Positions 54,338 to 64,000 of a DNA stretch of 64,000 nucleotides are shown here, one piece after another; positions within the stretch are counted from its first letter, which is position 1, and each line of letters starts with the position of its first letter. The notes below the pieces were generated by a model. That model was given only the letters and a program-made list of their open reading frames with translations, was not told the DNA's origin and ran no database searches. The stretch comes from Sphaerotilus montanus (GTDB taxonomy: Bacteria; Pseudomonadota; Gammaproteobacteria; Burkholderiales; Burkholderiaceae_C): positions 4,216,001-4,280,000 of the forward strand of contig NZ_JACCFH010000001.1 of NCBI RefSeq assembly GCF_013410775.1, in the 5' to 3' direction. The translations under genes were made by a program, and so were the position numbers.

Positions 54338-55855
54338 TCAGAGCGGCGTGTGTTCGCAGCTGGCCAGCCGCGCGTGGTCCTGCCGGGCCTGTGCGCTGGC
54401 ATGCTGCTCGAACTGGGCCTGCACCCGCGCCAGATGCCGCATCCGCATCAGCTTGTCCAGCTGCGTCAGGCTGCGCTCCAGTGCCTGCCGTTCCAGGGCT
54501 ATTTGGGCGAGACGGTCCTGTTTCGCCACCAGTGCAGGGTAGGTGGTGGTCTGTGCCTGCAGAAAATTCTGTGCAGCAGCAACGTCGTTCGCAAGAAACC
54601 GGGCATACCCTGCCGTGTGCGGATGGGCCGCAGCAGGCCAGCGCTGGGTCAGGCTGCGACGCAGCGTGGCCTGCAACCGGTCGGTCTCGGCACCGACGCG
54701 CCGGGACTCTTCTGCCAGCCGGTCCAGTCGCCCCGCCATGTCCTTCTGGCGTGTTTCCAGGGCATCGACCAGCGCACGTCCACGCAGCGGCAGCCGCAGG
54801 CGCTCCGCCAGGACCCTGGCGACCTGCCCGTATTCGTTGTCTGGTTCGCTGACGGTATCCAGGTAACGCAGCCACACGGGCTGCCAGCGTTCGAGATAGG
54901 TTTCGGTCGATGCGCGGGGCAGTTCGGCGCCGTCGCCTTCGATCACCGCGTACAGGTGTGCCTCGTGCAGGGTGATGACACGGTTGCCGTCCAGGTCGGC
55001 CGATCGTGGCAGAGCCGCCCCAGTCCGCGTGCGACCGGAAAGCGCCGAGAAAAACTGGGCGGCGTAATCCCTGTTGCCTTCGCTGCCAGCGTCCGCAGAG
55101 CCGGACGAGCACCGCGGCACCGATCCGGCACGGTCGACCGGCTCTGCGGTGAAGACACAGCGGTTGTGGCGGCCCAGGCTGCGCTGGTCCCGGGCGCCAG
55201 ACCGGATGAGGCGCTGGAAACCGCTGGAATGGCACTGGGTGAGGACAAAGCGCATCGGCGCGTTCACCGGCACGTGGCGGGCCAGGGTGTCCAGCTCCCG
55301 CACGGCGAGTCCCGTGTTGTCCCACAGGCGCAGGGTGTTGCCTGCGGCATCGGTGGTGTCGGGTGCCCCCGGGCCCGCATAGAAGAACAGCCCCCGATCG
55401 GCCGGACCCATCGCACCAAAGTCCTTGTCCAGCGCCGCCGACAGCATGTCCGCCCGCGCACCAGCCAGCGTGCTGCTGACCCGGTAGCGCCAGACCGGCA
55501 CGGCGTTGAAGGCTTGCTGGCCGAACACCCGTGCCAGGGGCTGCAGCGTGGTCGGACTGTCGGCTCCATTCGGCCCGGAGCGGATTTCGAGCACGTCCGG
55601 CGTCGGATCGGCCAGGAACGTCTGCGTGATCGCGCTGGCGCGCAGTGTGTCGGCCACCCACAAAGTGGTCGCCGTGCTGCGGCTGTCCGCGATTCGCGCG
55701 TCGGGTTCACCCGCCACCAGCCAGGCCCGCGTGGCACCAGACGCTGCATCCAGCCCGCCCGTCAGGACCAGCGCCACCAGCAGGCCGCAGCAGCGGCTGG
55801 CACGCCCCCGCCCGGACACCTCAGTATTCGACGGGCTGCGTGGTTGGTGGTTCAT
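54338..55855 (-). CDS. Exported caspase-like (C14-type) protein
   Basis: 505 residues. An N-terminal hydrophobic segment (about 25-42) suggests export. A caspase-like block follows: LFFYAGPG near 153-160, where active enzymes have YxGHG, and FVLTQCHSSGFQRL near 203-215 with the presumed nucleophile Cys. Thus Cys is kept and the catalytic His appears to be Pro. DLDGNRVITLHEAHLY near 286-301 is an EF-hand-like loop often found in this group. The last 150 residues are a long helical or coiled-coil tail. It is co-transcribed with the small membrane gene upstream (35-base overlap) and convergent with the recombinase. Confidence 0.72.
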   Translation of the reverse strand: MNHQPRSPSNTEVSGRGRASRCCGLLVALVLTGGLDAASGATRAWLVAGEPDARIADSRSTATTLWVADTLRASAITQTFLADPTPDVLEIRSGPNGADSPTTLQPLARVFGQQAFNAVPVWRYRVSSTLAGARADMLSAALDKDFGAMGPADRGLFFYAGPGAPDTTDAAGNTLRLWDNTGLAVRELDTLARHVPVNAPMRFVLTQCHSSGFQRLIRSGARDQRSLGRHNRCVFTAEPVDRAGSVPRCSSGSADAGSEGNRDYAAQFFSALSGRTRTGAALPRSADLDGNRVITLHEAHLYAVIEGDGAELPRASTETYLERWQPVWLRYLDTVSEPDNEYGQVARVLAERLRLPLRGRALVDALETRQKDMAGRLDRLAEESRRVGAETDRLQATLRRSLTQRWPAAAHPHTAGYARFLANDVAAAQNFLQAQTTTYPALVAKQDRLAQIALERQALERSLTQLDKLMRMRHLARVQAQFEQHASAQARQDHARLASCEHTPL

Positions 55856-56387
55856 GGCGGATCAGGGTTGGAACAGGCCGTGCGGCAGGCGGTCGTGCGG
55901 GTGCAACGGGTGCGGGTGGCGGAGCGGGCGGGGGAGGCGTCCAGGTCGGTCGACGCTGCACGCGTGGCCGGGGACGGTGGGTGAGCGCGGCATACAACCC
56001 GCCAGTGACCAGCGCCACACCGCCCAGTACCAGCGAGGCCGGCCGGTGCCAGGCCAGCCCGACCAGCCCGCCGAGCAGCACGCCTCCCGCACCGCAGAGC
56101 AGACCCAGCACCAGCGATACGCGCCGCGCAGAGCGGCCACCCATCAGGATGCCCAGTGCCCAGGCGATGCTGCCACAGGCATAGAGCCCGGCCATCAGAA
56201 GCGGCAGATCAGCGAGTCCCTGCCACAGCCATTCGCTGCGAACGCGCAGGATCCAGTCCTGGGCCAGGACACGGTCGCCCAGTGTCAGGTCGATCACGAT
56301 CAGGCTGGTCGCGGCCAGCAGCAAGGCCAGCCAGGGCAGCAGCAGCCAGGCCAGCACGGCACGGCGGTGTATCCAGCGGTGGATCAA
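55821..56387 (-). CDS. Small membrane protein with proline-rich tail
   Basis: 188 residues with four hydrophobic segments (about 12-33, 60-82, 88-110, 115-135). A cytoplasmic or periplasmic tail rich in Pro, Arg and Thr (TPPPPAPPPAPVAPARPP) follows. The start is a TTG at 56385-56387 with GGAG upstream. The 3' end overlaps the caspase-like gene by 35 bases, so the two are probably expressed together. I do not recognise the family. Confidence 0.68.
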   Translation of the reverse strand: MIHRWIHRRAVLAWLLLPWLALLLAATSLIVIDLTLGDRVLAQDWILRVRSEWLWQGLADLPLLMAGLYACGSIAWALGILMGGRSARRVSLVLGLLCGAGGVLLGGLVGLAWHRPASLVLGGVALVTGGLYAALTHRPRPRVQRRPTWTPPPPAPPPAPVAPARPPAARPVPTLIRHEPPTTQPVEY

Positions 56388-56529
56388 CGGAAAAACTCCA
56401 GTGCCATGCGCGGCCTCGAAACCTCGAACAAGACGCCAATATTCTCACATCAGGCCGGTACCGAGGCGTTTGTCGCGGAAGAGGGACCATACGGTATCGT
56501 GTGCGCATTGCCCTGATCAATGACACACC

Positions 56530-57066
56530 ATGCCTGTACGAGACATCCTGAAGATGGGAGATCTGCGCCTGCTGCGGGTTGCCCGCCGGGTCGAAGCATT
56601 CGACACCCACGAATTGCACGCACTGGTCGCCGACCTCCTCGAGACCATGCAGGCGGTGAACGGCGCCGGCCTGGCTGCGCCGCAGATCGGCATCGATCTC
56701 GCGGTCGTGGTCTTCGGCTTCGGACAGAACCAGCGCTATCCGGACGCACCGCCGGTGCCACGCACCGTGCTGATCAACCCGACGGTCACGGCGCTGTCCG
56801 ACGAGGAAGAAGAGGGCTGGGAGGGCTGCCTGTCCGTGCCGGGCCTGCGCGGCGTGGTGCCACGCTGGTCCCGCATCCGCTACGCCGGCTGGGACGCGGC
56901 CGGCGAGCGCATCGAGCGGGAGGTCACCGGATTCCACGCGCGGGTGGTCCAGCACGAGTGCGACCACCTGATCGGCACGCTCTACCCGATGCGCATCCGG
57001 GACTTCAGCCGATTCGGCTTCACCGAGGTGCTGTTCCCCGGGCTGGATGCTCAGGACGACGACTGA
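56530..57066 (+). CDS. def: Peptide deformylase
   Basis: A 178-residue metalloenzyme that removes the N-formyl group from new proteins. The three deformylase motifs are present: [18 protein letters not shown] with metal Cys, and QHECDHLIG with two metal His and catalytic Glu. It carries an acidic DEEEEGWEG loop. Its last 16 bases overlap the end of the convergent paraslipin gene. It is probably a second deformylase copy rather than the fmt-linked one, since no fmt is adjacent. Confidence 0.95.
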   Translation: MPVRDILKMGDLRLLRVARRVEAFDTHELHALVADLLETMQAVNGAGLAAPQIGIDLAVVVFGFGQNQRYPDAPPVPRTVLINPTVTALSDEEEEGWEGCLSVPGLRGVVPRWSRIRYAGWDAAGERIEREVTGFHARVVQHECDHLIGTLYPMRIRDFSRFGFTEVLFPGLDAQDDD

Positions 57067-57992
57067 TCGTGGTCCTTGCCGCCCGCAGGCGGCTTGCGCA
57101 TCAGCGCCATCGCGGTGCCGATGAGCCCGGCGACCTCGCTCATGTTGCCGGGCACGATCATCGTGTTGTTCTTCTGCGCGAGCTGCGCGTAGGCCTCCAC
57201 CGCCTTTTCCGCGACCTTCAGTTGCACGGCCTCCGCGCCGCCGGGCTGCTGGATGGCGCTGGCGATCTTGCGGATGGCGTCCGCGGTGGCGTCGGCCACC
57301 AGCGTGATCGCGGCGGCTTCGCCGTTGGCCTTGTTGATCTCGGCCTGCTTCTCGCCTTCGGACCGGGCAATGAACGATTCGCGCTGGCCCACCGCGATGT
57401 TGATCTGCTCCTGCTTGCGGCCTTCGGAGGCTGCGATCAGCCCGCGCTTCTCGCGCTCGGCGGTGATCTGCTGCTGCATGGCGTGCAGGATCTCGCTGGG
57501 CGGCGTCAGGTCCTTGATCTCGTAGCGCAGCACCTTGACGCCCCAGTTCAGCGCCGCTTCGTCGAGCGAGGCGACCACCGACGCGTTGATGATCTCGCGC
57601 TCCTCGAAGGTGCGGTCCAGCTCCATCTTGCCGATCACCGAGCGCAGCGTCGTCTGCGAGAGCTGGGTGATGGCGCTCACGTAGTCGGAGGAGCCATAGC
57701 TGGCACGCATCGGGTCGGTGACCTGGAAGTAGAGGATGCCGTCGACCTTGAGCTGCGTGTTGTCCCGCGTGATGCAGACCTGGCTGGGCACATCGAGCGG
57801 GATTTCCTTCAGCGAATGGCGGTAGGCCACGCGGTCGACGAAGGGAATCAGGAAGTTCAGCCCGGGCAACAGGGTGCCGTGGAACTTGCCGAGCCGCTCG
57901 ATCACCCAGGCATGCTGCTGGGGCACGACCTTGAGCGAGCGGGAAACGAAGAGGATCGCCACGATCAGCACGACCAGCGCAAACATGTCCAT
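57051..57992 (-). CDS. qmcA: Paraslipin, SPFH/Band-7 protein (QmcA-like)
   Basis: 313 residues. One N-terminal membrane segment (about 3-18) is followed by an SPFH domain ([32 protein letters not shown]) and a coiled-coil region with [24 protein letters not shown]. It forms oligomers at the inner membrane. The ATG at 57990-57992 is chosen; a longer upstream frame is not conserved. It follows nfeD by 28 bases, the standard NfeD-stomatin operon. Confidence 0.95.
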   Translation of the reverse strand: MDMFALVVLIVAILFVSRSLKVVPQQHAWVIERLGKFHGTLLPGLNFLIPFVDRVAYRHSLKEIPLDVPSQVCITRDNTQLKVDGILYFQVTDPMRASYGSSDYVSAITQLSQTTLRSVIGKMELDRTFEEREIINASVVASLDEAALNWGVKVLRYEIKDLTPPSEILHAMQQQITAEREKRGLIAASEGRKQEQINIAVGQRESFIARSEGEKQAEINKANGEAAAITLVADATADAIRKIASAIQQPGGAEAVQLKVAEKAVEAYAQLAQKNNTMIVPGNMSEVAGLIGTAMALMRKPPAGGKDHDQSSS

Positions 57993-58020
57993 GGTGGGTC
58001 TTTCAAGGCGCCGAGGGCGC

Positions 58021-58458
58021 TCAGGGCGTTCGGGTGGAGGAGAGGGGACCCAGCACCAGCCGGGCACCATCGACAGCAACGATGGCGTATTCACCGGGGC
58101 CAGGTGGTGGCACCTCGCCAGTCCAGCGCGCTTGCCACGGTGCGCCGCGGTAATGCACGGTGGTCAGGCCATCCGGCTGCCAGCGGGCGACATGGACGCG
58201 GTGCCCGATGTCCAGATCGAACTCGGCGGCTGGCCGACTGCGGGAGGTCCGCAGTCGCCACCACCACAGCAGCGCCATCGCCACACCGCCCACCACGGCA
58301 CAGACCAGCATCTGAGTGGGGAGCGGGGCGCCCATCCATGCGCTCAGGCCGGCGACCACCATGCCGATCGACAGCAGCAGCAGGTAGACCGTGCCGGTCA
58401 GCAGTTCGGCGCCGACAACGAAACCCGAGGCGATCCACCACAGCATTGATTCGCTCAT
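58021..58458 (-). CDS. NfeD-family protein
   Basis: 145 residues with three membrane segments (about 5-75) and a C-terminal OB-fold (about 85-145, DIGHRVHVARWQPDGLTTVHYRGAPWQARW). It is the short NfeD form without the ClpP-like protease domain. NfeD partners with SPFH proteins in membrane organisation. It starts with the ATG at 58456-58458 and is the first gene of the pair. Confidence 0.93.
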   Translation of the reverse strand: MSESMLWWIASGFVVGAELLTGTVYLLLLSIGMVVAGLSAWMGAPLPTQMLVCAVVGGVAMALLWWWRLRTSRSRPAAEFDLDIGHRVHVARWQPDGLTTVHYRGAPWQARWTGEVPPPGPGEYAIVAVDGARLVLGPLSSTRTP

Positions 58459-58494
58459 GCACCCAGTGTAGGCCGCGACCGCGTCAATCCGGTG

Positions 58495-59235
58495 TCAACC
58501 GCGGCGATGCCACGTTCCCGCGGTCAGGACCTCGTTCGGTCGGTACTGTTCCTTGTAGACCATCTTGCGGCTGTTCTCGATCCAGTAGCCCAGGTAGACA
58601 AACGGCAGGTTCAGCGCGCGGGCCTGCTCGATCTGCCACAGCACGTTGAAGGTGCCGTAGCTGGCCTCGTCGTCGGGCTCGTAGAAGGTGTAGACCGCCG
58701 AGAGGCCGTCGTTGAGCACGTCCAGGATCGACACCATCTTGAGCGCACCCGGCGAGCCATCTGCCTGTGCCGGCGCCCGGAACTCCACCAGCCGCGAGTT
58801 CACCCGGCTCTGCAGCAGGAACTGGGTGTACTGGTCGACGGAATCCTGGTCCATGCCGCCGCCGCTGTGGCGTGCGGTCTGGTACTTCAGGTACAGCCCG
58901 TAGTGGTCCGGCACGAAGCGCAGACGGGTCACGCTGACCTGCAGACCGTGGTGGTCACGCCAGGCGCGGCGCTGGCTGCGATTGGGTTTGAAGTCGTTGA
59001 CCGGCACGCGCAGTGGCTGGCAGGCCTGGCAGCCGTCGCAGTACGGCCGGTAGGTGAACAGCCCGCTGCGGCGGAACCCCGCGGAGACCAGCTCCGAATA
59101 GGTATCCGCGTTGATCAGGTGCGAGGGGGTGGCGACCTGCGACCTCGCCAGGCGCCCGTCCAGATAGCTGCACGCGTACGGTGCCGTGGCGTAGAACTGC
59201 AACTCGACGAGCGGGAGGTCCTGGGGGTGCGTCAC
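58495..59235 (-). CDS. bpt: Aspartate/glutamate leucyltransferase (Bpt)
   Basis: A 246-residue aminoacyl-tRNA-protein transferase that adds Leu to N-terminal Asp or Glu and so marks proteins for ClpAP degradation. The N-terminus reads [25 protein letters not shown] from a GTG start. The Cys pair in [16 protein letters not shown] and [12 protein letters not shown] are typical. The GTG overlaps the aat stop by four bases. Its presence beside aat gives the cell both N-degron transferases. Confidence 0.94.
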   Translation of the reverse strand: MTHPQDLPLVELQFYATAPYACSYLDGRLARSQVATPSHLINADTYSELVSAGFRRSGLFTYRPYCDGCQACQPLRVPVNDFKPNRSQRRAWRDHHGLQVSVTRLRFVPDHYGLYLKYQTARHSGGGMDQDSVDQYTQFLLQSRVNSRLVEFRAPAQADGSPGALKMVSILDVLNDGLSAVYTFYEPDDEASYGTFNVLWQIEQARALNLPFVYLGYWIENSRKMVYKEQYRPNEVLTAGTWHRRG

Positions 59236-60005
59236 GCGGGTTCGCTGGTGGGTGAATCGGAGTCGAGCGGCAACTGCCGCCACAGCGCCACATCATAGGT
59301 CCAGCGCTGCGACGCAGGCAGTGCGGTCGCGTGGGCAATGTGGGCCTCGAAGGCCGCCCGATCGACCGGCGCCGCCCCCAGCGAGGCCAGGTGCCGGGTC
59401 TGCTGCTGGCAGTCGATCCACGCGATGCCCTCGGCGCGGCAGAAGGCCACCAGCGCGGACAGGGCGATCTTCGAGGCATCGGTCTGCAGCGCGAACATCG
59501 ACTCGCCGTAGAACATGCGCCCGATGCAGACGCCGTAGAGGCCACCGACCAGGCGCCCGTCGATCCAGGTCTCGAAGGAATGGACTCCGCCCGCGGCATG
59601 CCAGCGGCGGTAGGCCTGCTGCAGTTCGGGCACGATCCAGGTGCCGTTCTGGCCTTCGCGGGCCACGCTGGCGCAGTGGCCGATGACCCGCTCGAAGGCG
59701 CCGTCGATGCGCACCTCGCAGCCCGGTGTGGCCACGAAGCGCCGCAGCACCTTCTTCAGCGAGCGGTGCAGCCTGAACTGCGCCGTCTGCAGCACCATGC
59801 GCGGGGCCGTGCTCCACCACAGGATCGGCTCGCCCGGGCTGTACCACGGAAAGATGCCGCGCCGGTAGGCCTGCTCCAGCCGCCGCAGGCTGAGCTGACC
59901 ACCCGCACAGAGCAGGCCCGGAGCCTCCGTGTCCGGCCCGAGCGCACGACTGGTCGGCGGAAACGGCGCTTGTCCGTCGTCGTTGTCCGGGAGCCAGTCG
60001 ATCAT
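59232..60005 (-). CDS. aat: Leucyl/phenylalanyl-tRNA-protein transferase
   Basis: A 257-residue enzyme that adds Leu or Phe to N-terminal Arg or Lys of substrates of the N-degron pathway. The family block [26 protein letters not shown] is near residue 47, and [20 protein letters not shown] near 163. The ATG is at 60003-60005, 21 bases after purM. It is translationally coupled to bpt. Confidence 0.96.
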   Translation of the reverse strand: MIDWLPDNDDGQAPFPPTSRALGPDTEAPGLLCAGGQLSLRRLEQAYRRGIFPWYSPGEPILWWSTAPRMVLQTAQFRLHRSLKKVLRRFVATPGCEVRIDGAFERVIGHCASVAREGQNGTWIVPELQQAYRRWHAAGGVHSFETWIDGRLVGGLYGVCIGRMFYGESMFALQTDASKIALSALVAFCRAEGIAWIDCQQQTRHLASLGAAPVDRAAFEAHIAHATALPASQRWTYDVALWRQLPLDSDSPTSEPA

Positions 60006-60026
60006 GTGCGGGGCCCGGAGGTGAGG

Positions 60027-61169
60027 TCAGCGCAGTTGCAGGTCGTCGTTGGTGTACGCGATGTCCAGCGGCTCGATCAGCACCTGCTTCGGACCGGCCT
60101 CGACCACGCCGGCGTTCCACGCGGCGATGCCCTGGGCGCGGGCGATCTCGACCGTGCGCTCGGCGTCCTCGGCCTTGACGAAGATCGCGAAACCGGCGCC
60201 CATGTTCAGCGTCGAGTAGGCCTCGCGGTCGTCCTGCTTCGCCTGTTCCTGGATGAACTTCAGCACCGGCGTGACCGGCGGCACCGTGTGGATGCGGTAG
60301 GTCAGCGCGCTCGGGTGGCGCAGCAGCTTGCGCCAGCCGTGGCCGGTGATGTTGGCGCAGTAGTGCGGCGTGATGCCGGCTTTCCAGAGCGCCTCGGTGA
60401 CCGGCGAATACAGCACGGTCGGGGCCAGCAGCGCCTCGCCGTAGGTGACGCCCGGGGAGATTTCCGTCAGGTAGCCGTTCGGCAGGCGCTCGACCAGCTT
60501 GCGCGCCAGGCTCAGGCCGTTGGCGTGGATGCCGCTGGAGGCCAGCAGGATGATCGCGTCGCCCGCGCCCAGCTTGTCACCGACCGAGAGGCGCTCCTTC
60601 GGGTTGATCAGGCCGGTGCAGGACGCGGCCAGGTCGATGCGGCCTTCCTCGACGATCCCTGCCAGCGCCGGCGTTTCGCCACCACCCCAGGCCACGCTGC
60701 AGACCTCGCAGGCGCGCTTCCAGCCGGCGACCAGAGCTTGCGCGCGCTGGTGGTCGCCGAACCAGTCCGAGCCACCGGCGGCCCAGTAGGCCTGCACCAC
60801 CAGCGGCGTGGCGCCGACGGTGATCAGGTCGTTGATCGCCATGGCGATGGTGTCCTGGGCAATGCCGTCGTAGTAGCTCTTGCCGGTGAGGGTGGCCATC
60901 TCGTCGGCCACCAGCGTCTTGGTGCCCAGGCACTCGACGATGGATGCCAGGTAGAACGGACCGACATCGACCACATAGGCCGACTCGCCGCGCGAGGCAG
61001 CCACTTCGGTGAAGCCGTGGCCCGCCAGATGGACGGCGGTGGACGCGGCGGCGCGCTGGGCCGTGACCTTCAGCGGGTCGATCAGGTCGTAGTTGACGCC
61101 GGCCTGCTCGTAGCTGAGGGTGCCGGTCTGGTCGGTGGAGTGGTCGGAGGGCGGGGCAGATTGATTCAT
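60027..61169 (-). CDS. purM: Phosphoribosylformylglycinamidine cyclo-ligase
   Basis: A 380-residue ATP-dependent enzyme that closes the imidazole ring in purine synthesis. Typical blocks are LSYEQAGVNYDLIDPLK, VDVGPFYLASIVECLGTKTLVADEM, DLITVGATPLVVQAYWA, GGGETPALAGI and GHGWRKLLRH. It is slightly longer than usual through an N-terminal extension rich in Ser and Asp. It is divergent from dnaX, with 45 bases between the start codons. Confidence 0.96.
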   Translation of the reverse strand: MNQSAPPSDHSTDQTGTLSYEQAGVNYDLIDPLKVTAQRAAASTAVHLAGHGFTEVAASRGESAYVVDVGPFYLASIVECLGTKTLVADEMATLTGKSYYDGIAQDTIAMAINDLITVGATPLVVQAYWAAGGSDWFGDHQRAQALVAGWKRACEVCSVAWGGGETPALAGIVEEGRIDLAASCTGLINPKERLSVGDKLGAGDAIILLASSGIHANGLSLARKLVERLPNGYLTEISPGVTYGEALLAPTVLYSPVTEALWKAGITPHYCANITGHGWRKLLRHPSALTYRIHTVPPVTPVLKFIQEQAKQDDREAYSTLNMGAGFAIFVKAEDAERTVEIARAQGIAAWNAGVVEAGPKQVLIEPLDIAYTNDDLQLR

Positions 61170-61214
61170 GGGGCCGGATTATCGACCAGCCCGGCCCGCC
61201 TACAATCCGCCCCC

Positions 61215-63128
61215 ATGTCGTATATCGTCCTCGCCCGCAAGTACCGGCCCCGCAGCTTCACCGAAATGGTGGGCCAGGAGCACGTCGTGCAGGCCCTGAG
61301 CAACGCGCTCACGCGCCAGCGCCTGCACCATGCCTACCTCTTCACGGGGACCCGCGGCGTCGGCAAGACCACCGTCTCGCGCATCCTCGCCAAGAGCCTG
61401 AACTGCGTCGGCCCGGACGGCACCGGCGGCATCACCGCCCAGCCCTGCGGCGTCTGCAACGCCTGCCGCGACATCGACGCGGGCCGCTATGTCGATTACG
61501 TCGAACTCGACGCCGCCTCGAACCGCGGCGTGGACGAGATCAGCCAGTTGCTGGACCAGTCGGTCTACAAGCCGGTGGTGGGGCGCTTCAAGGTCTACAT
61601 GATCGACGAAGTCCACATGCTGACGATGACCGCGTTCAACGCGATGCTCAAGACGCTGGAGGAGCCGCCCGAGTACCTGAAATTCGTGCTCGCGACGACC
61701 GATCCGCAGAAGGTGCCGGTCACCGTGCTGAGCCGCTGCCTGCAGTTCAACCTGCGGCCGATGGCGCCGCAGACGGTGCAGGCGCATCTGGAGCAGGTGC
61801 TGCAGGCCGAATCCGTGCCGGCCGAGGTCGGTGCGCTGCGGCTGCTGTCGCGCGCAGCCCGTGGCTCGATGCGAGACGCGCTGTCGCTGGCCGATCAGGC
61901 GATCGCGTTCGGGGGCGGAACGCTGGATGAAGCGGGCGTGCGGCAGATGCTGGGCGCCGTGGACCGTGGCCACGTGGTGCGCATCGTCGAGGCGCTGGCC
62001 GCCAGTGACGGCGCGGCGCTGGTGCGCACGGTCGATGAACTGCGTGGCCTGGGCCTGTCCGCTGCGGGCACGCTCGAAGAACTGGCGACCTTCGCGCAGC
62101 AGATGGCGCTGGTGCAGGCCGTGCCGGACGCCGCCGATCCGACCGACCCGGACACGCCTGCCGTGCGCGCGCTCGCGCCGCTGCTGGCGCCGGACGAGAC
62201 GCAGGTGCTGTACAGCATCGCGCTGCACGGCCGTGCCGAACTCGCGCTGGCGCCGGACGAATACAGCGGGCTGATGATGGTGCTGCTGCGCCTGCTGGCC
62301 TTCCGGCCGCAGGGGGCGGCGGTGGTCGCTGCGCCGCCGGTGGCAGCTCCCGTGGCATCGGTGGCGGCACCTCGGTCGGCCCCGCCCGCTCCTGTTGCAG
62401 CGAAACCGGCGCCCGCGGTGGTGTCGTCCCGCGAACTGCTGCGACCGGTCGTGGCGAGCGCGCGGGTGGCGGTGGCGCCGTTGCAGGAGGCGGCTCCGAC
62501 GCCAGTTCCGGCACGCCCGGTGTCACCTGTGCGGCCACCCGAACGGCCGGCACCGGCCGTCCAGGCCAGCAAGCCGCGCACGGTCGCGCCTTGGGAAGAA
62601 GGCCCGCCCGCCGACTGGGACGAGATTCCACTGGAGGGTGATCCCGCGCCGATGCCCGCACGCGCGGTGGCGCCCGTTGCAGCCGCTCCCGCCACCGAGC
62701 CGGACGCGCTGAACGCGCTGGACGATCCCCTCGTGACCCGCTGGTCGGCGCTGTTCACCGAACTGGCGGGCCGCGGCGGCATGAACGGCCTCGTGCGTGA
62801 GCTGGCATGGCAGGCGCAGTGCCTGTCCATCGACGAGCAGGCCACCCCCAGGCGGATCGTGCTGCGCGTCGAGCGCGAATCGCTGCGCCAGCCCGGTCAC
62901 CGGGATCGCCTGCAGACGGCGTTGGGCGAGTTGCTGGGCGATGCTGTCGTGCTGGAAGTCGTGGCCGGCGCGGTGACCGACAGCGCCGCTCGCCGCGATG
63001 CCGCCCGCCGCCTGCAAGCCCAGAACGACGCCGAAGCGGCCATCACGCAAGATCCGATGGTGATCGACCTGCTCGCGCGCTACCAGGGCGCGCGGATCGT
63101 GCACGGCTCGATCCGCCCGGTCGCCTGA
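61215..63128 (+). CDS. dnaX: DNA polymerase III subunits gamma/tau
   Basis: A 637-residue clamp-loader ATPase. Walker A is GTRGVGKTT near 45-53. The zinc cysteines are Cys64, 78, 81 and 84, the Walker B-like IDEVHML is near 135, and the SRC sensor is in [11 protein letters not shown] long Pro/Ala-rich linker (about 370-500) precedes the polymerase-binding domain. I see no A6G slippery run, so a frameshifted gamma form is not evident. The ATG at 61215 lies far downstream of the in-frame ORF start, which is a shadow of the opposite genes. Confidence 0.97.
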   Translation: MSYIVLARKYRPRSFTEMVGQEHVVQALSNALTRQRLHHAYLFTGTRGVGKTTVSRILAKSLNCVGPDGTGGITAQPCGVCNACRDIDAGRYVDYVELDAASNRGVDEISQLLDQSVYKPVVGRFKVYMIDEVHMLTMTAFNAMLKTLEEPPEYLKFVLATTDPQKVPVTVLSRCLQFNLRPMAPQTVQAHLEQVLQAESVPAEVGALRLLSRAARGSMRDALSLADQAIAFGGGTLDEAGVRQMLGAVDRGHVVRIVEALAASDGAALVRTVDELRGLGLSAAGTLEELATFAQQMALVQAVPDAADPTDPDTPAVRALAPLLAPDETQVLYSIALHGRAELALAPDEYSGLMMVLLRLLAFRPQGAAVVAAPPVAAPVASVAAPRSAPPAPVAAKPAPAVVSSRELLRPVVASARVAVAPLQEAAPTPVPARPVSPVRPPERPAPAVQASKPRTVAPWEEGPPADWDEIPLEGDPAPMPARAVAPVAAAPATEPDALNALDDPLVTRWSALFTELAGRGGMNGLVRELAWQAQCLSIDEQATPRRIVLRVERESLRQPGHRDRLQTALGELLGDAVVLEVVAGAVTDSAARRDAARRLQAQNDAEAAITQDPMVIDLLARYQGARIVHGSIRPVA

Positions 63129-63181
63129 ACCGCATCCTCCGAATTTTCTCTCCGCAAGACCGCTCCCAGAAAGGACACCCC

Positions 63182-63508
63182 ATGCTCAAAGGACAGCTCG
63201 CCGGCCTGATGAAACAGGCCCAGGCCATGCAGGACAACCTGAAGAAGGCCCAGGACGAACTCGGCCTGATCGAGGTCGAAGGCCAGTCCGGCGCCGGTCT
63301 GGTCAAGGTCGTGATGACCTGCAAGCACGACGTCAAGCGCGTCACCATCGATCCCAGCCTGCTCGCCGACGACAAGGACATGCTCGAAGACCTGGTTGCC
63401 GCCGCGTTCAACGACGGCATCCGCCGCGCCGAAGCCCTCAGCGCCGAGAAGATGGGCAAGCTGACGGCCGGGATGCCGCTGCCGGGTGGCATGAAGTTCC
63501 CGTTCTGA
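63182..63508 (+). CDS. ybaB: YbaB/EbfC nucleoid-associated protein
   Basis: 108 residues beginning [28 protein letters not shown], the typical YbaB N-terminal helix. [21 protein letters not shown] and the Met/Gly-rich end [15 protein letters not shown] follow. It is a small dimeric DNA-binding protein. The gene lies between dnaX and recR, the conserved order in most proteobacteria. An AAAGGA site precedes the ATG at 63182. Confidence 0.96.
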   Translation: MLKGQLAGLMKQAQAMQDNLKKAQDELGLIEVEGQSGAGLVKVVMTCKHDVKRVTIDPSLLADDKDMLEDLVAAAFNDGIRRAEALSAEKMGKLTAGMPLPGGMKFPF

Positions 63509-63545
63509 TGCGGCGGCTGGCGTTGGTTCCAGGGCGAGGCCGCGC

Positions 63546-64000
63546 GTGAGTGCGCCGGACGCACTGGCCACGCTGGTCGAGGCCCTGCGCCGCCTGCCCG
63601 GCGTGGGCGTCAAGTCGGCGCAGCGGATGGCCTACCACCTGCTGCAGCACGACCGCGATGCAGCGATGCAGTTGTCGTACGCGCTGGACCACGCGGTCCA
63701 CAGCATCCGGCACTGCGCGCGCTGCCACACCTTCACCGAGCAGCCGGTGTGCCTCACCTGCCTCGACCCGATGCGCGACGAGCACACGCTGTGTGTCGTG
63801 GAAACGCCCGCCGACCAGGCCGCGATCGAGCGCACGGGCAGCTACAAGGGCCTGTACTTCGTGCTGATGGGCAAGCTGAGCCCGCTCGACGGCGTCGGCG
63901 CCCATGACATCGGGCTGCCGGAACTGCTGGAGCGGGTGGGCGACGGGGTGGTGCAGGAGTTGATCATCGCGACCAGCTTCACCGCCGAGGGCGAGGTCAC
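63546..64000 (+). CDS. recR: Recombination protein RecR, 5' part
   Basis: The first 151 codons are visible; the gene runs off the window. A helix-hairpin-helix ([20 protein letters not shown]) is followed by a zinc finger with Cys57, Cys60, Cys69 and Cys72, and the Toprim start [16 protein letters not shown]. RecR acts with RecO and RecF in gap repair. The start is a GTG at 63546 with GAGG upstream. It follows ybaB, as in most proteobacteria. Confidence 0.95.
   Translation, partial: MSAPDALATLVEALRRLPGVGVKSAQRMAYHLLQHDRDAAMQLSYALDHAVHSIRHCARCHTFTEQPVCLTCLDPMRDEHTLCVVETPADQAAIERTGSYKGLYFVLMGKLSPLDGVGAHDIGLPELLERVGDGVVQELIIATSFTAEGEV

Noticed and set aside
59331-61214. In-frame extension of dnaX over purM and aat
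   Set aside because: The DnaX N-terminus [15 protein letters not shown] is canonical at 61215; the extension is antisense to purM and aat.
61170-61214. 4.5S RNA gene next to dnaX
   Set aside because: Only 45 bases lie between purM and dnaX, too short, with no SRP-RNA tetraloop hairpin.
62300-62700. Programmed frameshift site in dnaX
   Set aside because: No A-rich slippery heptamer is visible; the region is a Pro/Ala linker in GC-rich code.

Overview
The window reads as chromosomal DNA of a high-GC betaproteobacterium of the order Burkholderiales (Comamonadaceae/Sphaerotilaceae-like). The evidence is the strong G/C third-position bias, a protocatechuate 4,5-cleavage cluster of the Comamonas pmd / Sphingobium lig type, a Bug-type solute receptor, and housekeeping blocks (purM-aat-bpt, dnaX-ybaB-recR, nfeD-qmcA). 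I place it no deeper than order from sequence alone. No rRNA, tRNA, CRISPR array or intact insertion sequence was seen.

Layout. (1) 0-6.2 kb: a minus-strand SulP transporter / universal stress protein / Na+/H+ antiporter set, a LysR gene, and a DUF2157 plus DUF4401-GDYXXLXY membrane pair. (2) 6.4-8.2 kb and 15.1-23.7 kb: the protocatechuate meta-cleavage genes, split in two by a signalling block at 8.3-14.9 kb (FecR/LysM protein, CHASE2 histidine kinase, GGDEF-EAL protein). Both halves are preceded by the same 25-bp element at identical internal spacing. (3) 23.7-32.7 kb: a decayed HAD gene, a LysR gene, a second LigAB-type dioxygenase, a TetR gene, a TRAP transporter, an AroE-like dehydrogenase, an HPPD-like VOC protein and a 3-dehydroshikimate dehydratase. 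(4) 33.1-38.7 kb: fumarylacetoacetase, DUF2783, an FAD monooxygenase, a VOC protein, a metallo-beta-lactamase-fold protein and an IclR regulator, an aromatic catabolic unit of unknown substrate. (5) 38.8-53.1 kb: mixed metabolism (GH125, TerB, GST, acyl-CoA dehydrogenase, HPPD, ribA, aldehyde dehydrogenase with DUF779 and an AcoR-like regulator, nadC, rubrerythrin-rubredoxin-reductase, Crp/Fnr). (6) 53.2-56.4 kb: a divergent tyrosine recombinase and a caspase-like pair. (7) 56.5-64 kb: housekeeping genes.

How it works together. The TRAP system probably imports a shikimate/quinate-like acid. The AroE-like enzyme and the dehydratase would turn it into protocatechuate. LigAB cleaves the ring, LigC makes 2-pyrone-4,6-dicarboxylate, LigI opens it, LigJ hydrates 4-oxalomesaconate and LigK splits the product to pyruvate and oxaloacetate. 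A tannase-family lipoprotein may release phenolic acids from esters outside the cytoplasm. A recognisable 4-oxalomesaconate tautomerase (LigU/GalD type) and a quinate dehydrogenase are not in the window.

Main points for follow-up: the duplicated 25-bp element; the separated and reordered QuiC halves, with a VOC half that has lost two metal ligands; the AroE-like enzyme with an altered carboxylate pocket; the sigma-54-type promoter beside an AcoR-like regulator that lacks an AAA+ domain; the metallo-beta-lactamase protein with a changed HxHxDH motif; and the recombinase and caspase-like proteins with missing catalytic residues. All functions are inferred from sequence by eye.
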